Positions 42,495 through 50,121 of a stretch of 64,000 bases of DNA are shown piece after piece. The notes beneath the pieces are model-generated. The model worked only from the letters and a program-made list of their open reading frames with translations, ran no database searches and was not told the DNA's origin. Source of the stretch: Streptomyces lacrimifluminis (lineage in GTDB: Bacteria; Actinomycetota; Actinomycetes; Streptomycetales; Streptomycetaceae); assembly GCF_014646095.1 (NCBI RefSeq), contig NZ_BMMU01000025.1, positions 7,210-71,209 on the forward strand, written 5' to 3'. A program made the translations under genes and the position numbers. The first letter of the stretch is position 1. Every line of letters starts with the position of its first letter.

Positions 42495-42532
42495 GACAGG
42501 GCATGTCCGGGGGAGGGGGGACATGCCCTGTC
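42495..42532 (+). promoter_or_regulatory. terminator-like hairpin in the leader of the lipoprotein gene
   Basis: Arms GACAGGGCATGTCC (42495-42508) and GGACATGCCCTGTC (42519-42532) are exact complements with a 10-base G-rich loop. A T-rich run (TGCTGTTCTTTCTTC) follows, and the ATG is 31 bases on. This looks like an attenuator or mRNA-stabilising hairpin. Confidence 0.5.
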
Positions 42533-42562
42533 TGCTGTTCTTTCTTCGATGGGTGGATCCAA

Positions 42563-43198
42563 ATGCGTTCAAGGTCTTCGATTCTGGTCACCGCCGGGCT
42601 TCTGGGTGTGGTCCTGTCCGGATGCTCGTCGCTCACGGGAAGCCCGGGAGGGGGTACCGGCACGTCGCCGTCGACGGGTTCGGCAGCCGAGGGACCGGAC
42701 GTGCCGACGTCCGCCCTGGACCTGGAGCGCGTGTGCACGGACGGGCTCGGCTACGCGGGGATGCCCGCCTACGACCGTACGAAGAAGACCGTGCATCCGG
42801 CGATGCTCATGAACAACCCCGGCGACAGCTGGTCACAGTTCGAGCCGCCCTCCGGCGACTTCCCCAGGGGCTGGATCCTCGGCTACGCGGACAAGCCCGC
42901 CGAAGCCGAGCTGGTCGTCTGCGTCGAACGCACCAAGGCGACCCCGACCGGCAGGATGTGCGACATGAAGACCGATGACGGCAAGCCGCTGAAGATACGC
43001 ACGTACAACACCTCCTACCGGCTGAGCGTGGTCGAGTCGCGGACGGGCGAGGAACTGTATGAGCACACCGGTGAGGCCAAGTCCGACGAGTGCCCGGTGT
43101 ACATCTTCACCTCGGCGGGCGAGGACAAGGACAAGTACTACAACGAAGTGCGGCCCAAGGACTACCGCAAGCGCGTCCAGCCCTTCATCGCGCCGTAA
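42563..43198 (+). CDS. putative secreted lipoprotein
   Basis: A 211-residue protein with a lipoprotein signal: RSRSSILVTAGLLGVVLSGC with lipobox LSGC at about residues 17-20. A Gly/Ser/Thr linker (GGGTGTSPSTGSAAEG) leads to a globular domain of ~150 residues containing several cysteines (for example VCTDGLGYAG, VVCVERTKATP, GRMCDMKT, SDECPVYIF). No known family is recognised. ATG at 42563 gives the correct signal length. It is divergent from the LAL regulator and is preceded by a hairpin leader and the LAL-type palindrome. Confidence 0.8.
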   Translation: MRSRSSILVTAGLLGVVLSGCSSLTGSPGGGTGTSPSTGSAAEGPDVPTSALDLERVCTDGLGYAGMPAYDRTKKTVHPAMLMNNPGDSWSQFEPPSGDFPRGWILGYADKPAEAELVVCVERTKATPTGRMCDMKTDDGKPLKIRTYNTSYRLSVVESRTGEELYEHTGEAKSDECPVYIFTSAGEDKDKYYNEVRPKDYRKRVQPFIAP

Positions 43199-43246
43199 GT
43201 CCTCACTCCGGCCGCCCCCGCCCCCAGACCTCCCCTGGAGGAGAGT

Positions 43247-44020
43247 TTGTCCGCCACGACCACCACCGCTGTCGATCTGAGCGGGCTCAGCGCCGCCCGC
43301 GGCGGCTCCCGTCGGCTCACCGGCCATCTCACCCGGCCCACCGGGCCGGGCCCCTGGCCCGGTGTCGTCGTGATCCATGAGGCGCTGGGCGTCAATGACG
43401 TGATGCACCGCCAGACACAGCGGCTGGCGAGAGCCGGGTACCTCGTCGTGATGCCCGACCTGTTCACCGACGGAGGGGCCGTACGCTGCCTGGTGCCGAC
43501 CTTCCGGGCCGCCCTGTCCGGACGCGGCCGGGCCTTCCATGACATCGAGGCGGCCCGCACCCACCTCGCCCAGGATCCCGACTGCACCGGGCGGATCGGC
43601 GTCATCGGCTTCTGCATGGGCGGTTCCTTCGCCCTCCTCGCCGTGGGCGGCGGCGACTACGACGCCGCCGCCGTCAACTACGGCCGCCCGCCCGGGCATC
43701 TCGAACGGGCGCTCACCGGTTCCTGTCCCGTCGTCGCGAGTTACGGGGCCCGTGACCGTACGCTGAAGAAGGGCGCGGCCTCCGGTCTGGAGGCGTCGCT
43801 CGACCGGCTCGGCGTCGTCCACGACGTCAAGGAGTATCCGGAGGCCGGGCACTCCTTCCTGAACGACGCCGAGGTCGGGCCACGCGCGCTGCGTCCGCTG
43901 ACGCGTGTCGCCGGAATCAGGCCGCACCCGGAGTCCGCCGTCGACGCGTGGCGACGCATCGACGATTTCTTCGCCACGCACCTCAGAGGGGACGGCATCG
44001 ACGGGGCGCCGGGAACGTGA
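43247..44020 (+). CDS. dienelactone hydrolase family protein
   Basis: A 257-residue alpha/beta hydrolase of the DLH type. Blocks: PGVVVIHEALGVND (with the conserved Glu that partners the nucleophile), the Cys elbow GVIGFCMGGSFALL, the acid in VVASYGARDRTL and the His in EYPEAGHSFLND. It may hydrolyse dienelactone or related esters. The TTG at 43247 is preceded by GGAGGAG, the strongest ribosome site nearby. It is followed by a clear terminator. Confidence 0.88.
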   Translation: MSATTTTAVDLSGLSAARGGSRRLTGHLTRPTGPGPWPGVVVIHEALGVNDVMHRQTQRLARAGYLVVMPDLFTDGGAVRCLVPTFRAALSGRGRAFHDIEAARTHLAQDPDCTGRIGVIGFCMGGSFALLAVGGGDYDAAAVNYGRPPGHLERALTGSCPVVASYGARDRTLKKGAASGLEASLDRLGVVHDVKEYPEAGHSFLNDAEVGPRALRPLTRVAGIRPHPESAVDAWRRIDDFFATHLRGDGIDGAPGT

Positions 44021-44022
44021 AA

Positions 44023-44044
44023 ATCACGGGCCGTGCCCCGTGAT
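44023..44044 (+). terminator. terminator after the dienelactone hydrolase gene
   Basis: ATCACGGG and CCCGTGAT arms with a 6-base loop start two bases after the stop codon. T-rich sequence (CCTTGTCTTC) follows. The remainder to 44376 holds no gene that I can support. Confidence 0.75.
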
Positions 44045-44376
44045 CCTTGTCTTCAGGAGCGCGAGGCCGTGACACATCCGGCTCCGCCGCGTGTCCGCGA
44101 GCAACCACAACCCGCCCGCCGACAACTCACGCACTCCCGGTGATGGACACGTCCCCCCGCCTGCCGCGGAAGCAGGGCGATCGAAGCGACCGGAATCACG
44201 ACACGGACCAGCCAAGGCACCGCGATGGGCAGGCCGGCGTCTGTCAGTGACCCGGCGCACCCGCACTGCCGGGCAGCACGATCAGACCGGACACGGGCGG
44301 CATCGCCCCGGTGCAGAACCCGAGCCGCCCTCTCCTACGGCCTCCGCTCCCCCGTCGCGTCGTCCTTGGCCCGGAG

Positions 44377-44850
44377 GTGAGCGTGCCGAAGACCCCGAAG
44401 ACCGTGGAGGTCGGCTTCGTCACGCCGCGTCACCTGGCCGGCGGCGGTGATCCCGCCTGGATCACCGTCCCCCTTCACCGCGCCTGCGGCTGGAGTTACA
44501 GCCACGCCCCCCCTGACGCTCGGGTCATGCTCACCAGCCCCGACACAAGACCCTCATGCGACTGGAGTTGGCCCCGACGCACCGTGGTGGAGCCTGGACC
44601 ACACCCCCGGACACGGTTGGCCCGCCTGATCCGCGAGCTTCGATGCCCGCACTCCGGCCGAGATCATCGCGGCCCTCGGGCACCTCCTCGGCGGGCATCA
44701 CCGCCTGCACCACGCCGCCGGGATCCACCAGTTGCACAGGCTCGCGGAACTGCTCTTCGGCCCCGGGGCCGCCGAGCCCGCACTGCGTGAAGTCGAACAG
44801 ACGCTGAGTTCCTGGCAACGCGGTCCTCGATGCCCTCCTCAGTGCCGGAA
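44377..44850 (+). pseudogene. frameshifted DUF317 gene
   Basis: GTG at 44377 with CGGAG upstream starts VSVPKTPKTVEVGFVTPRHL, then PAWITVPLHRACGWSYSHAP, the exact opening of DUF317 domain proteins. The frame breaks near 44510. Further pieces are read in other frames: DAPWWSLDHTPG, then ARTPAEIIAALGHLLGGHHR, HHAAGIHQLHRLAELLFGPG and AALREVEQTLSSW-like sequence. At least two frameshifts are needed. DUF317 proteins are often found near integrative elements in Streptomyces. No function is known. The bases 44851-45026 hold nothing recognisable. Confidence 0.7.
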
Positions 44851-45026
44851 GCCCAAGTCTGGACGACCTCACCGACACCCTGGTACGCGCAACTGGTGGC
44901 TGAGGACGACAAGGTGGCCGGCCTGCACAGCCGACGCCGCGGCCTGACCCGCGCCTTTGCCCTGTCAACACGGGTGGTTGCTCCCGTATCGGCCCGATGT
45001 GCGGCCCCCGAGGGGCAGCGCGGCGC

Positions 45027-45653
45027 TCATGCGTCCCCGTACGCCTCTCCCCCGAGTGCGAACCCCGCGGTCCCCGCCGTCGCGTCCGCCAGCCATGCCC
45101 GGAAGGCGTCCACATCGGTGTCGGGCAGCCCGATCTCGATCGTGACGGCCTCGCCGTAACGCACGTCACGCACCTCGCGTCCGGTGGACCGCAGATCGTT
45201 CTGGACCTTGCCGGCCCGCTGGTGGTCGACGGTCACGGTGGCCAGCCGGAAGCGGCGGCGGGTGCGGGTGCCGAGCACGTCGAGGGCTTCGCCGACCGCT
45301 CCTCCGTACGCCCTGATCAGGCCGCCCGCGCCCAGTTTGACGCCGCCGTAGTAGCGCGTGACGACGGCGACGACGTAGCGCATGTCGCGGCGCAGCAGCA
45401 TCTGGAGCATGGGGACCCCGGCGGTGCCGCCCGGTTCACCGTCGTCACTCGCCCTCTGTACGGAGGCGTCGGCGCCGATGACGTACGCGAAGCAGTTGTG
45501 GGTGGCGTCGGCGTGCTCCTTGCGCACGGCGGCGACGAACTCCTGGGCCTCCTGCTCGGTGGCCGCGGGGGCGAGGGCGCACAGGAAGCGGGAGCGGTTG
45601 ACCTCGGTCTCGTGCACGCCCGCCTGGGCCACTGTGCGGTACTCGTCCGGCAT
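45027..45653 (-). CDS. YigZ/IMPACT family protein
   Basis: A 208-residue member of the YigZ (UPF0029/IMPACT) family. The N-terminal domain has NRSRFLCALAPAATEQEAQE, ATHNCFAYVIG and SDDGEPGGTAGVPMLQML; then VVTRYYGGVKLGAGGLIRAYGGAV, all signature blocks. A C-terminal DUF1949-like ferredoxin-fold domain follows. Relatives are linked to translation and stress, but the bacterial role is uncertain. Start ATG 45653. Confidence 0.93.
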   Translation of the reverse strand: MPDEYRTVAQAGVHETEVNRSRFLCALAPAATEQEAQEFVAAVRKEHADATHNCFAYVIGADASVQRASDDGEPGGTAGVPMLQMLLRRDMRYVVAVVTRYYGGVKLGAGGLIRAYGGAVGEALDVLGTRTRRRFRLATVTVDHQRAGKVQNDLRSTGREVRDVRYGEAVTIEIGLPDTDVDAFRAWLADATAGTAGFALGGEAYGDA

Positions 45654-45785
45654 CCGGCCACCCTACGGGCGCCGACGTGGTGGATACTCGCTCCGCGTTG
45701 CCAAAGGGCCGCAGGCCAGGCGAATGCATAGAGACATAAACAAAGAAGTAAACAACACACAAAGAAGACCCAAGGAGATCCCCGC

Positions 45786-47792
45786 ATGACCGGCGTCGAG
45801 GTGGATGGCAAGGACAGCGCCGGGCCCGTGGAGCCGAGACTCTCCGCGACGGTGTCCGTGCGGCCCGCGCCGCGCTGGCGGGCCTGGCTCCTGGAAGGAC
45901 TCAGCGAGCAGTCGGCCCGGCATCCGGGGCCGCACGCCACTCCGGCCGAGGACCACCAGGGCCGCCGGTGGTGGCGGGTCATGTGCCTGACCGGCGTCGA
46001 CTACTTCTCGACGCTCGGCTACCAGCCGGGCATCGCCGCCCTCGCGGCCGGCCTTCTCTCACCGCTCGCCACGCTCGTACTGATCGCGCTGACGCTGCTG
46101 GGCGCGCTGCCGGTCTACCGCCGGGTCGCGCGGGAGAGTCCGCACGGCGAGGGGTCGATCGCCATGCTGGAGCGGCTGCTGCCCTGGTGGTCGGGGAAGA
46201 TCTTCGTCCTGGTGCTGCTCGGTTTCGCGGCCACGGACTTCATGATCACGATCACCCTGTCGGCTGCGGACGCCTCCGCGCATGTCGTGGAGAATCCTTT
46301 CGCTCCGCACTGGATGCACGGCGGGAACGTCTGGATCACGCTCGTCCTGGTCCTCGGCCTTGGCGCGGTGTTCCTCAAGGGCTTCAAGGAGGCCATCGGC
46401 ATCGCCGTGGTGCTCGTGGGTGCCTATCTCACCCTCAACGTCGTCGTCCTCGCCGTCTCCGCCTGGGAGGTGCTCAGCCACCCCGTCAGGATCGGCGACT
46501 GGACGGACGCGATGACCGCGGAGCACTCCTCGCCGCTCGCGATGATCGGCGTGGCACTGCTCGTCTTCCCGAAGCTCGCGCTCGGCATGTCCGGCTTCGA
46601 GACGGGCGTCGCGGTGATGCCACAGGTCAAGGGTGATGCGACGGACACGCCCGAGCGGCCCGAAGGCCGGATCCGGGAGACCCGCAAGCTGCTCACCACG
46701 GCCGCCGTGATCATGAGCGGCTTCCTGCTGCTGTCCAGCCTGGCGACGACGATCCTGATCCCGCAGTCCGCCTTCGAGAGCGGCGGCCCGGCGAACGGGC
46801 GCGCCCTCGCCTATCTCGCGCACCAGCACCTCGGCGAGGCCTTCGGCACGGTCTACGACATCTCGACGATCGCCATCCTCTGGTTCGCCGGCGCCTCCGC
46901 GCTCGCCGGCCTGCTGAACCTCGTACCGCGCTATCTGCCGCGCTACGGCATGGCGCCCGAATGGACGCGTGCCGTCCGGCCACTGGTGCTGGTGTTCATG
47001 GCGGCGGCCGTGTTCATCACGCTCTGGTTCAACGCGAACGTCGACGACCAGAGCGGCGCGTACGCGACCGGTGTGCTGGTGCTGATGCTGTCCGCGTCGT
47101 TCGCGTCGGCGGTCGCGGTGCACAAGCGTGGGCATCGGGCGGCCACGATCGGCTTCGGCACGATCACCGCGGTGTTCGCGTACACCCTGGTCACGAACGT
47201 GATCGAGCGGCCCGACGGCATCAAGATCGCGATGATCTTCATCCTGGCGATCCTCGTGACGTCGTTCGCGTCCCGCGTGCGCCGCGCCTTCGAACTGCGG
47301 GCCGCGGAAGTGTCGTTCGACGAGACTGCGGCCCGCATCATCGACGAGGCGGCGGCCGACGGCCCGCTTCTCGTGGTCGCCAACGAGCCCCAGGAGCACA
47401 GCACTCGGGAGTACCGCGCCAAGGAGTACAGCCAGCGCGAGCAGACCCACATCCCGGACGGCCGTCCCGTGCTGTTCCTTGAGGTGTTCGTGCGGGACTC
47501 CTCCGACTTCACGGCAGACCTCGCCGTGCGCGGCGACGAGAAGCACGGCGCGCGCCGGCTGCGCGTGGAGGGCGCGACCGTGCCGAACACCATCGCGGCG
47601 GTGCTGATGCAACTGCGTGACCGCACCGGCCAGGTCCCGCACGCCTACTTCAACTGGACCGAGGGCAACCCCTTCAGCCACCTGATCCGCTTCCTGGTCT
47701 TCGGCCACGGAGAGGTCGCCCCGGTCACCCGCGAGGTGCTCCGCCGCGCCGAACCCGACCTGGACCGCCGCCCACGCGTGCACGTGGGCTGA
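45786..47792 (+). CDS. APC superfamily amino acid permease
   Basis: A 668-residue inner-membrane transporter with about twelve hydrophobic segments. The start of the transport core, CLTGVDYFSTLGYQPGIAAL, is followed by LLSPLATLVLIALTLLGALPVY and later helices up to ~500, then a soluble C-terminal tail of ~150 residues. Such proteins move amino acids or other cations with protons; substrate cannot be read. The leader 45720-45775 is A-rich and largely free of G:C structure, ending in AAGGAG seven or eight bases before the ATG. No riboswitch was recognised in it. Confidence 0.85.
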   Translation: MTGVEVDGKDSAGPVEPRLSATVSVRPAPRWRAWLLEGLSEQSARHPGPHATPAEDHQGRRWWRVMCLTGVDYFSTLGYQPGIAALAAGLLSPLATLVLIALTLLGALPVYRRVARESPHGEGSIAMLERLLPWWSGKIFVLVLLGFAATDFMITITLSAADASAHVVENPFAPHWMHGGNVWITLVLVLGLGAVFLKGFKEAIGIAVVLVGAYLTLNVVVLAVSAWEVLSHPVRIGDWTDAMTAEHSSPLAMIGVALLVFPKLALGMSGFETGVAVMPQVKGDATDTPERPEGRIRETRKLLTTAAVIMSGFLLLSSLATTILIPQSAFESGGPANGRALAYLAHQHLGEAFGTVYDISTIAILWFAGASALAGLLNLVPRYLPRYGMAPEWTRAVRPLVLVFMAAAVFITLWFNANVDDQSGAYATGVLVLMLSASFASAVAVHKRGHRAATIGFGTITAVFAYTLVTNVIERPDGIKIAMIFILAILVTSFASRVRRAFELRAAEVSFDETAARIIDEAAADGPLLVVANEPQEHSTREYRAKEYSQREQTHIPDGRPVLFLEVFVRDSSDFTADLAVRGDEKHGARRLRVEGATVPNTIAAVLMQLRDRTGQVPHAYFNWTEGNPFSHLIRFLVFGHGEVAPVTREVLRRAEPDLDRRPRVHVG

Positions 47793-47813
47793 CCGGATCG
47801 GATCGGCATCGGA

Positions 47814-48359
47814 TCAGAGGGCCTTCGTCCCGCGCGGCACCATCACGTCCGTGAGCAGGGCCGTGCCGGGCGCGAGGTCGCGCCAGTCGTCGCCGTGCCA
47901 GGCCAGGACGGCGATCGCGGAGGTGGGGAACTTCGTCCGTACGGTGTCCAGCGCGTCGTCGAGCGCGTCCCCGGCCAGCTCCAGCACCAGTTCCTCCAGG
48001 CCGGGGTTGTGCCCGACCAGCAGCAACGTCCCGACAGCGGCCGGCACTTCGCGTACGACGGCCAGCAACTCCGGTACGTCTGCCCCGTACAGCCTCGGAT
48101 CGTGCCGGACCGGCGTCGGGGTGCTCCATTCGGCCGCCGTCAACTCCCAGGTACGGCGGGCGCGTTCGGCGGTGGAGCACAGGGTGAGGTCGGGCATGCA
48201 GTCGGCGCCGGCGAGTGCGCGTCCGGCGGCGGGGGCGTCCCGCAGACCCCGCGGCCCGAGAGGACGGTCGTGGTCGTCGACGCCCATCGGCCAGGCCGAC
48301 TTGGCATGCCGCAGGACGACCAGGCGGCGCAGCGGGCCCGCGCTGCGGTGGTCGGTCAT
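47814..48359 (-). CDS. SixA-type histidine phosphatase
   Basis: A 181-residue phosphatase. The N-terminal LVVLRHAKSAWP is the SixA form of the RHG catalytic motif and the second histidine is in LLLVGHNPGLEELV. SixA enzymes dephosphorylate phosphohistidine or small phosphate esters. Its ATG overlaps the stop of the upstream gene as ATGA, so translation is coupled with the CysS-like protein, suggesting a joint function. Confidence 0.88.
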   Translation of the reverse strand: MTDHRSAGPLRRLVVLRHAKSAWPMGVDDHDRPLGPRGLRDAPAAGRALAGADCMPDLTLCSTAERARRTWELTAAEWSTPTPVRHDPRLYGADVPELLAVVREVPAAVGTLLLVGHNPGLEELVLELAGDALDDALDTVRTKFPTSAIAVLAWHGDDWRDLAPGTALLTDVMVPRGTKAL

Positions 48360-49084
48360 GTCGACGACCCGATCTCGCGGGTGAGCTCGAGGCCGAGGAT
48401 CCGGTCGGCGTAGGCGTACGTCTCGAAGCGGGCCCCGTCCGGCATCCCGTCGAGGGTCTCGACGCGGCGCAGGACGTCCAGTACGGCGGGCAGGTCCAGG
48501 TCGTCCTCCCAGGCGGCGCGCAGCTCCTGGCGTACCTCCTCGGGCACGGGACGGGACGGCTGCCCCGCCCAGACGGCGACCGACCGGCGCCAGTGCGCGA
48601 GCGTGCTCCCCGCATCGGCCAGGGCGGCCGGGGTCAGGTGGACGGGCTCGGAGCGGGGGTGGGTGAGGAGGGCCAGGCGGAGGGTGGCGGGGTCGACGTC
48701 CCCGTGGGCGCCTGCGGAGTCGGTGGAGTCGACCGGGGCGACATCGAGCCGGATGCCGTCCGTCGCCCCGTCACCCCGGCTGACCACATGGATCAGCTGG
48801 GCCTCCGCGAACTCCGGTCCGACATCGCGCCGGTCCTCGAAGGGCCGGATCCCGAGAGCCGCGGCGCCCGCGCGGAGTTCGGGCACCTGTTCCTCACCGG
48901 CCAGCACGGCCCACACGGGGGTGCCGCCGATCTCCAGGGCACGGGCGAGGACATCGGCGACCAGGAGCACACGCAGAGCGGTGGTGCCGAAGACCGGCGC
49001 ATGCGCCTCGACACGGGTCAGGGCCCGACGGGCCGGGGCGGCGACTACGGACTCGGCGGTTCGGGCGTCGTAGATGCGGAGCAC
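48356..49084 (-). CDS. cysteinyl-tRNA synthetase-like protein without catalytic motifs
   Basis: A 242-residue protein starting at GTG 49084. The beginning, LRIYDARTAESVV and TALRVLLVADVLARALEIGG, and the later TLRLALLTHPRSEPVHLTPA plus LADAGSTLAHWRRSV are patterned like class-I cysteinyl-tRNA synthetases/MshC. But no HIGH or KMSKS signature and no zinc ligands are visible. It is probably a catalytically dead paralog or a ligand-binding derivative. It is translationally coupled to the SixA phosphatase. The function is unknown. Confidence 0.65.
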   Translation of the reverse strand: MLRIYDARTAESVVAAPARRALTRVEAHAPVFGTTALRVLLVADVLARALEIGGTPVWAVLAGEEQVPELRAGAAALGIRPFEDRRDVGPEFAEAQLIHVVSRGDGATDGIRLDVAPVDSTDSAGAHGDVDPATLRLALLTHPRSEPVHLTPAALADAGSTLAHWRRSVAVWAGQPSRPVPEEVRQELRAAWEDDLDLPAVLDVLRRVETLDGMPDGARFETYAYADRILGLELTREIGSST

Positions 49085-49193
49085 GGTGCCGAGCGTAACG
49101 CTCCGCTGGATCGGCGGTTCGTTCTGGCTCGGGTTGGTGGCGTTCGTCTGCCGTTCCTCGTGGGTCCCTCGCAGGCGGTCCATTCGACGCTCG

Positions 49194-49242
49194 GCCGGTG
49201 GGGCTGGTCGCACAGTTCCCCGCGCCCCAGGCGGGGCGCGTT
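49194..49242 (+). repeat. Streptomyces intergenic repeat, copy 3
   Basis: GGCTGGTCGCACAGTTCC is followed by the hairpin CGCGCCCC (49221-49228)/GGGGCGCG (49233-49240). It lies in the 600-bp gap between the CysS-like gene and the CoA-binding gene. Confidence 0.75.
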
Positions 49243-49418
49243 TCTCAGCCGCGTTCGCCAGGTGCCGGTGTCCCGATGAGCGGGAGGTCCACGGCGTCGC
49301 CCTGCCGGACGTGGAGGAGGCGGCCGCGGCCTTCAAGCGCGACCGGCCGGACCTGCCGCTCGACCCCGAGGCCGGGTGGCGGCCCGCCACCCTGGCGAGC
49401 TGATCCGGCCGGTACCGG
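49243..49418 (+). other. possible 3' end of an unknown gene
   Basis: An open frame ends at 49403 with VHGVALPDVEEAAAAFKRDR and PDLPLDPEAGWRPATLAS, directly before a terminator. Its 5' part merges into repeat copy 3, so no start can be given. I do not recognise a family. The rest of the gap, 49085-49193 and 49443-49687, shows no gene. Confidence 0.25.
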
Positions 49419-49442
49419 GGCCCGCGGCTCCCACCGCGGGCC
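49419..49442 (+). terminator. hairpin terminator upstream of the CoA-binding gene
   Basis: GGCCCGCGG (49419-49427), loop CTCCCA, CCGCGGGCC (49434-49442). A T-containing stretch follows. It separates the unknown 3' end from the next gene. Confidence 0.65.
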
Positions 49443-49687
49443 TCTTCCCGTCCCACGCCCGCTTGCCAGGGCCGACAGGTGTTCGAACCGCAGCAGCCGC
49501 CCCTCGAAATCGCCCGGGGCCGGGGCCTGTGCCGGTCGCCCCTGCCAGCGCGTCACCGCCCGACCGGTACCCCACCGGCCGTACCACCGCCGCTCCGCCC
49601 GCCCCGGCGACAACGCGGGGAATCATCGCAGGCGGGCCGCTGTTGTCGCGCACAACAGCGGCTGTACGAATCCCAAGGAGGCCGGGC

Positions 49688-50095
49688 GTGTACGGCGACC
49701 CAGCGACGATCCGCAAGATCCTGACCGAGCTCGGCGACACCTGGGCGATCGTGGGCCTCTCGTCGAACCAGCAGCGGGCCGCGTTCCGCGTGGCCGAGGT
49801 GCTCCAGCGCCACGGCAAACGGATCGTCCCCGTCCACCCGAAGGCCGAGACGGTCCACGGCGAGCGGGGCTACGCCTCGCTGGCCGACATCCCCTTCGCT
49901 GTCGACGTCGTCGACGTGTTCGTCAACAGCGACCTCGCCGGCCAGGTCGCCGACGAGGCCACCGCCCTCGGCGCCAAGGCCGTCTGGTACCAGCTCGGCG
50001 TCATCGACGAGGCCGCCTACGACCGCACCCGCGCCGCCGGCCTCGACATGGTCATGGACCGCTGCCCCGCCATCGAGCTGCCTCGCCTCGGCTGA
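49688..50095 (+). CDS. CoA-binding domain protein
   Basis: A 135-residue single Rossmann domain of the CoA-binding type found in succinyl-CoA synthetase alpha and in YccU-like proteins. Blocks: DTWAIVGLSSNQQRAAFRVA, KRIVPVHPKAETVHGERGY, DVVDVFVNSDLAGQVADEAT and WYQLGVIDEAAYDR. The GTG at 49688 has AAGGAGG eight bases upstream. It probably binds CoA or a nucleotide; the role is unknown. Confidence 0.88.
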   Translation: MYGDPATIRKILTELGDTWAIVGLSSNQQRAAFRVAEVLQRHGKRIVPVHPKAETVHGERGYASLADIPFAVDVVDVFVNSDLAGQVADEATALGAKAVWYQLGVIDEAAYDRTRAAGLDMVMDRCPAIELPRLG

Positions 50096-50121
50096 CCCTC
50101 GAACGTCCCGTGCCGGCGGCC

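Noticed and set aside
45654..45785. A riboswitch (for example ydaO-type) in the leader of the amino acid permease
   Set aside because: The leader is short and A-rich; no conserved riboswitch core or paired elements were found by eye.
49243..49403. A complete small gene ending at 49403
   Set aside because: No start with a ribosome site exists, the 5' part overlaps a dispersed repeat, and no family is recognised; listed only as a possible 3' end.
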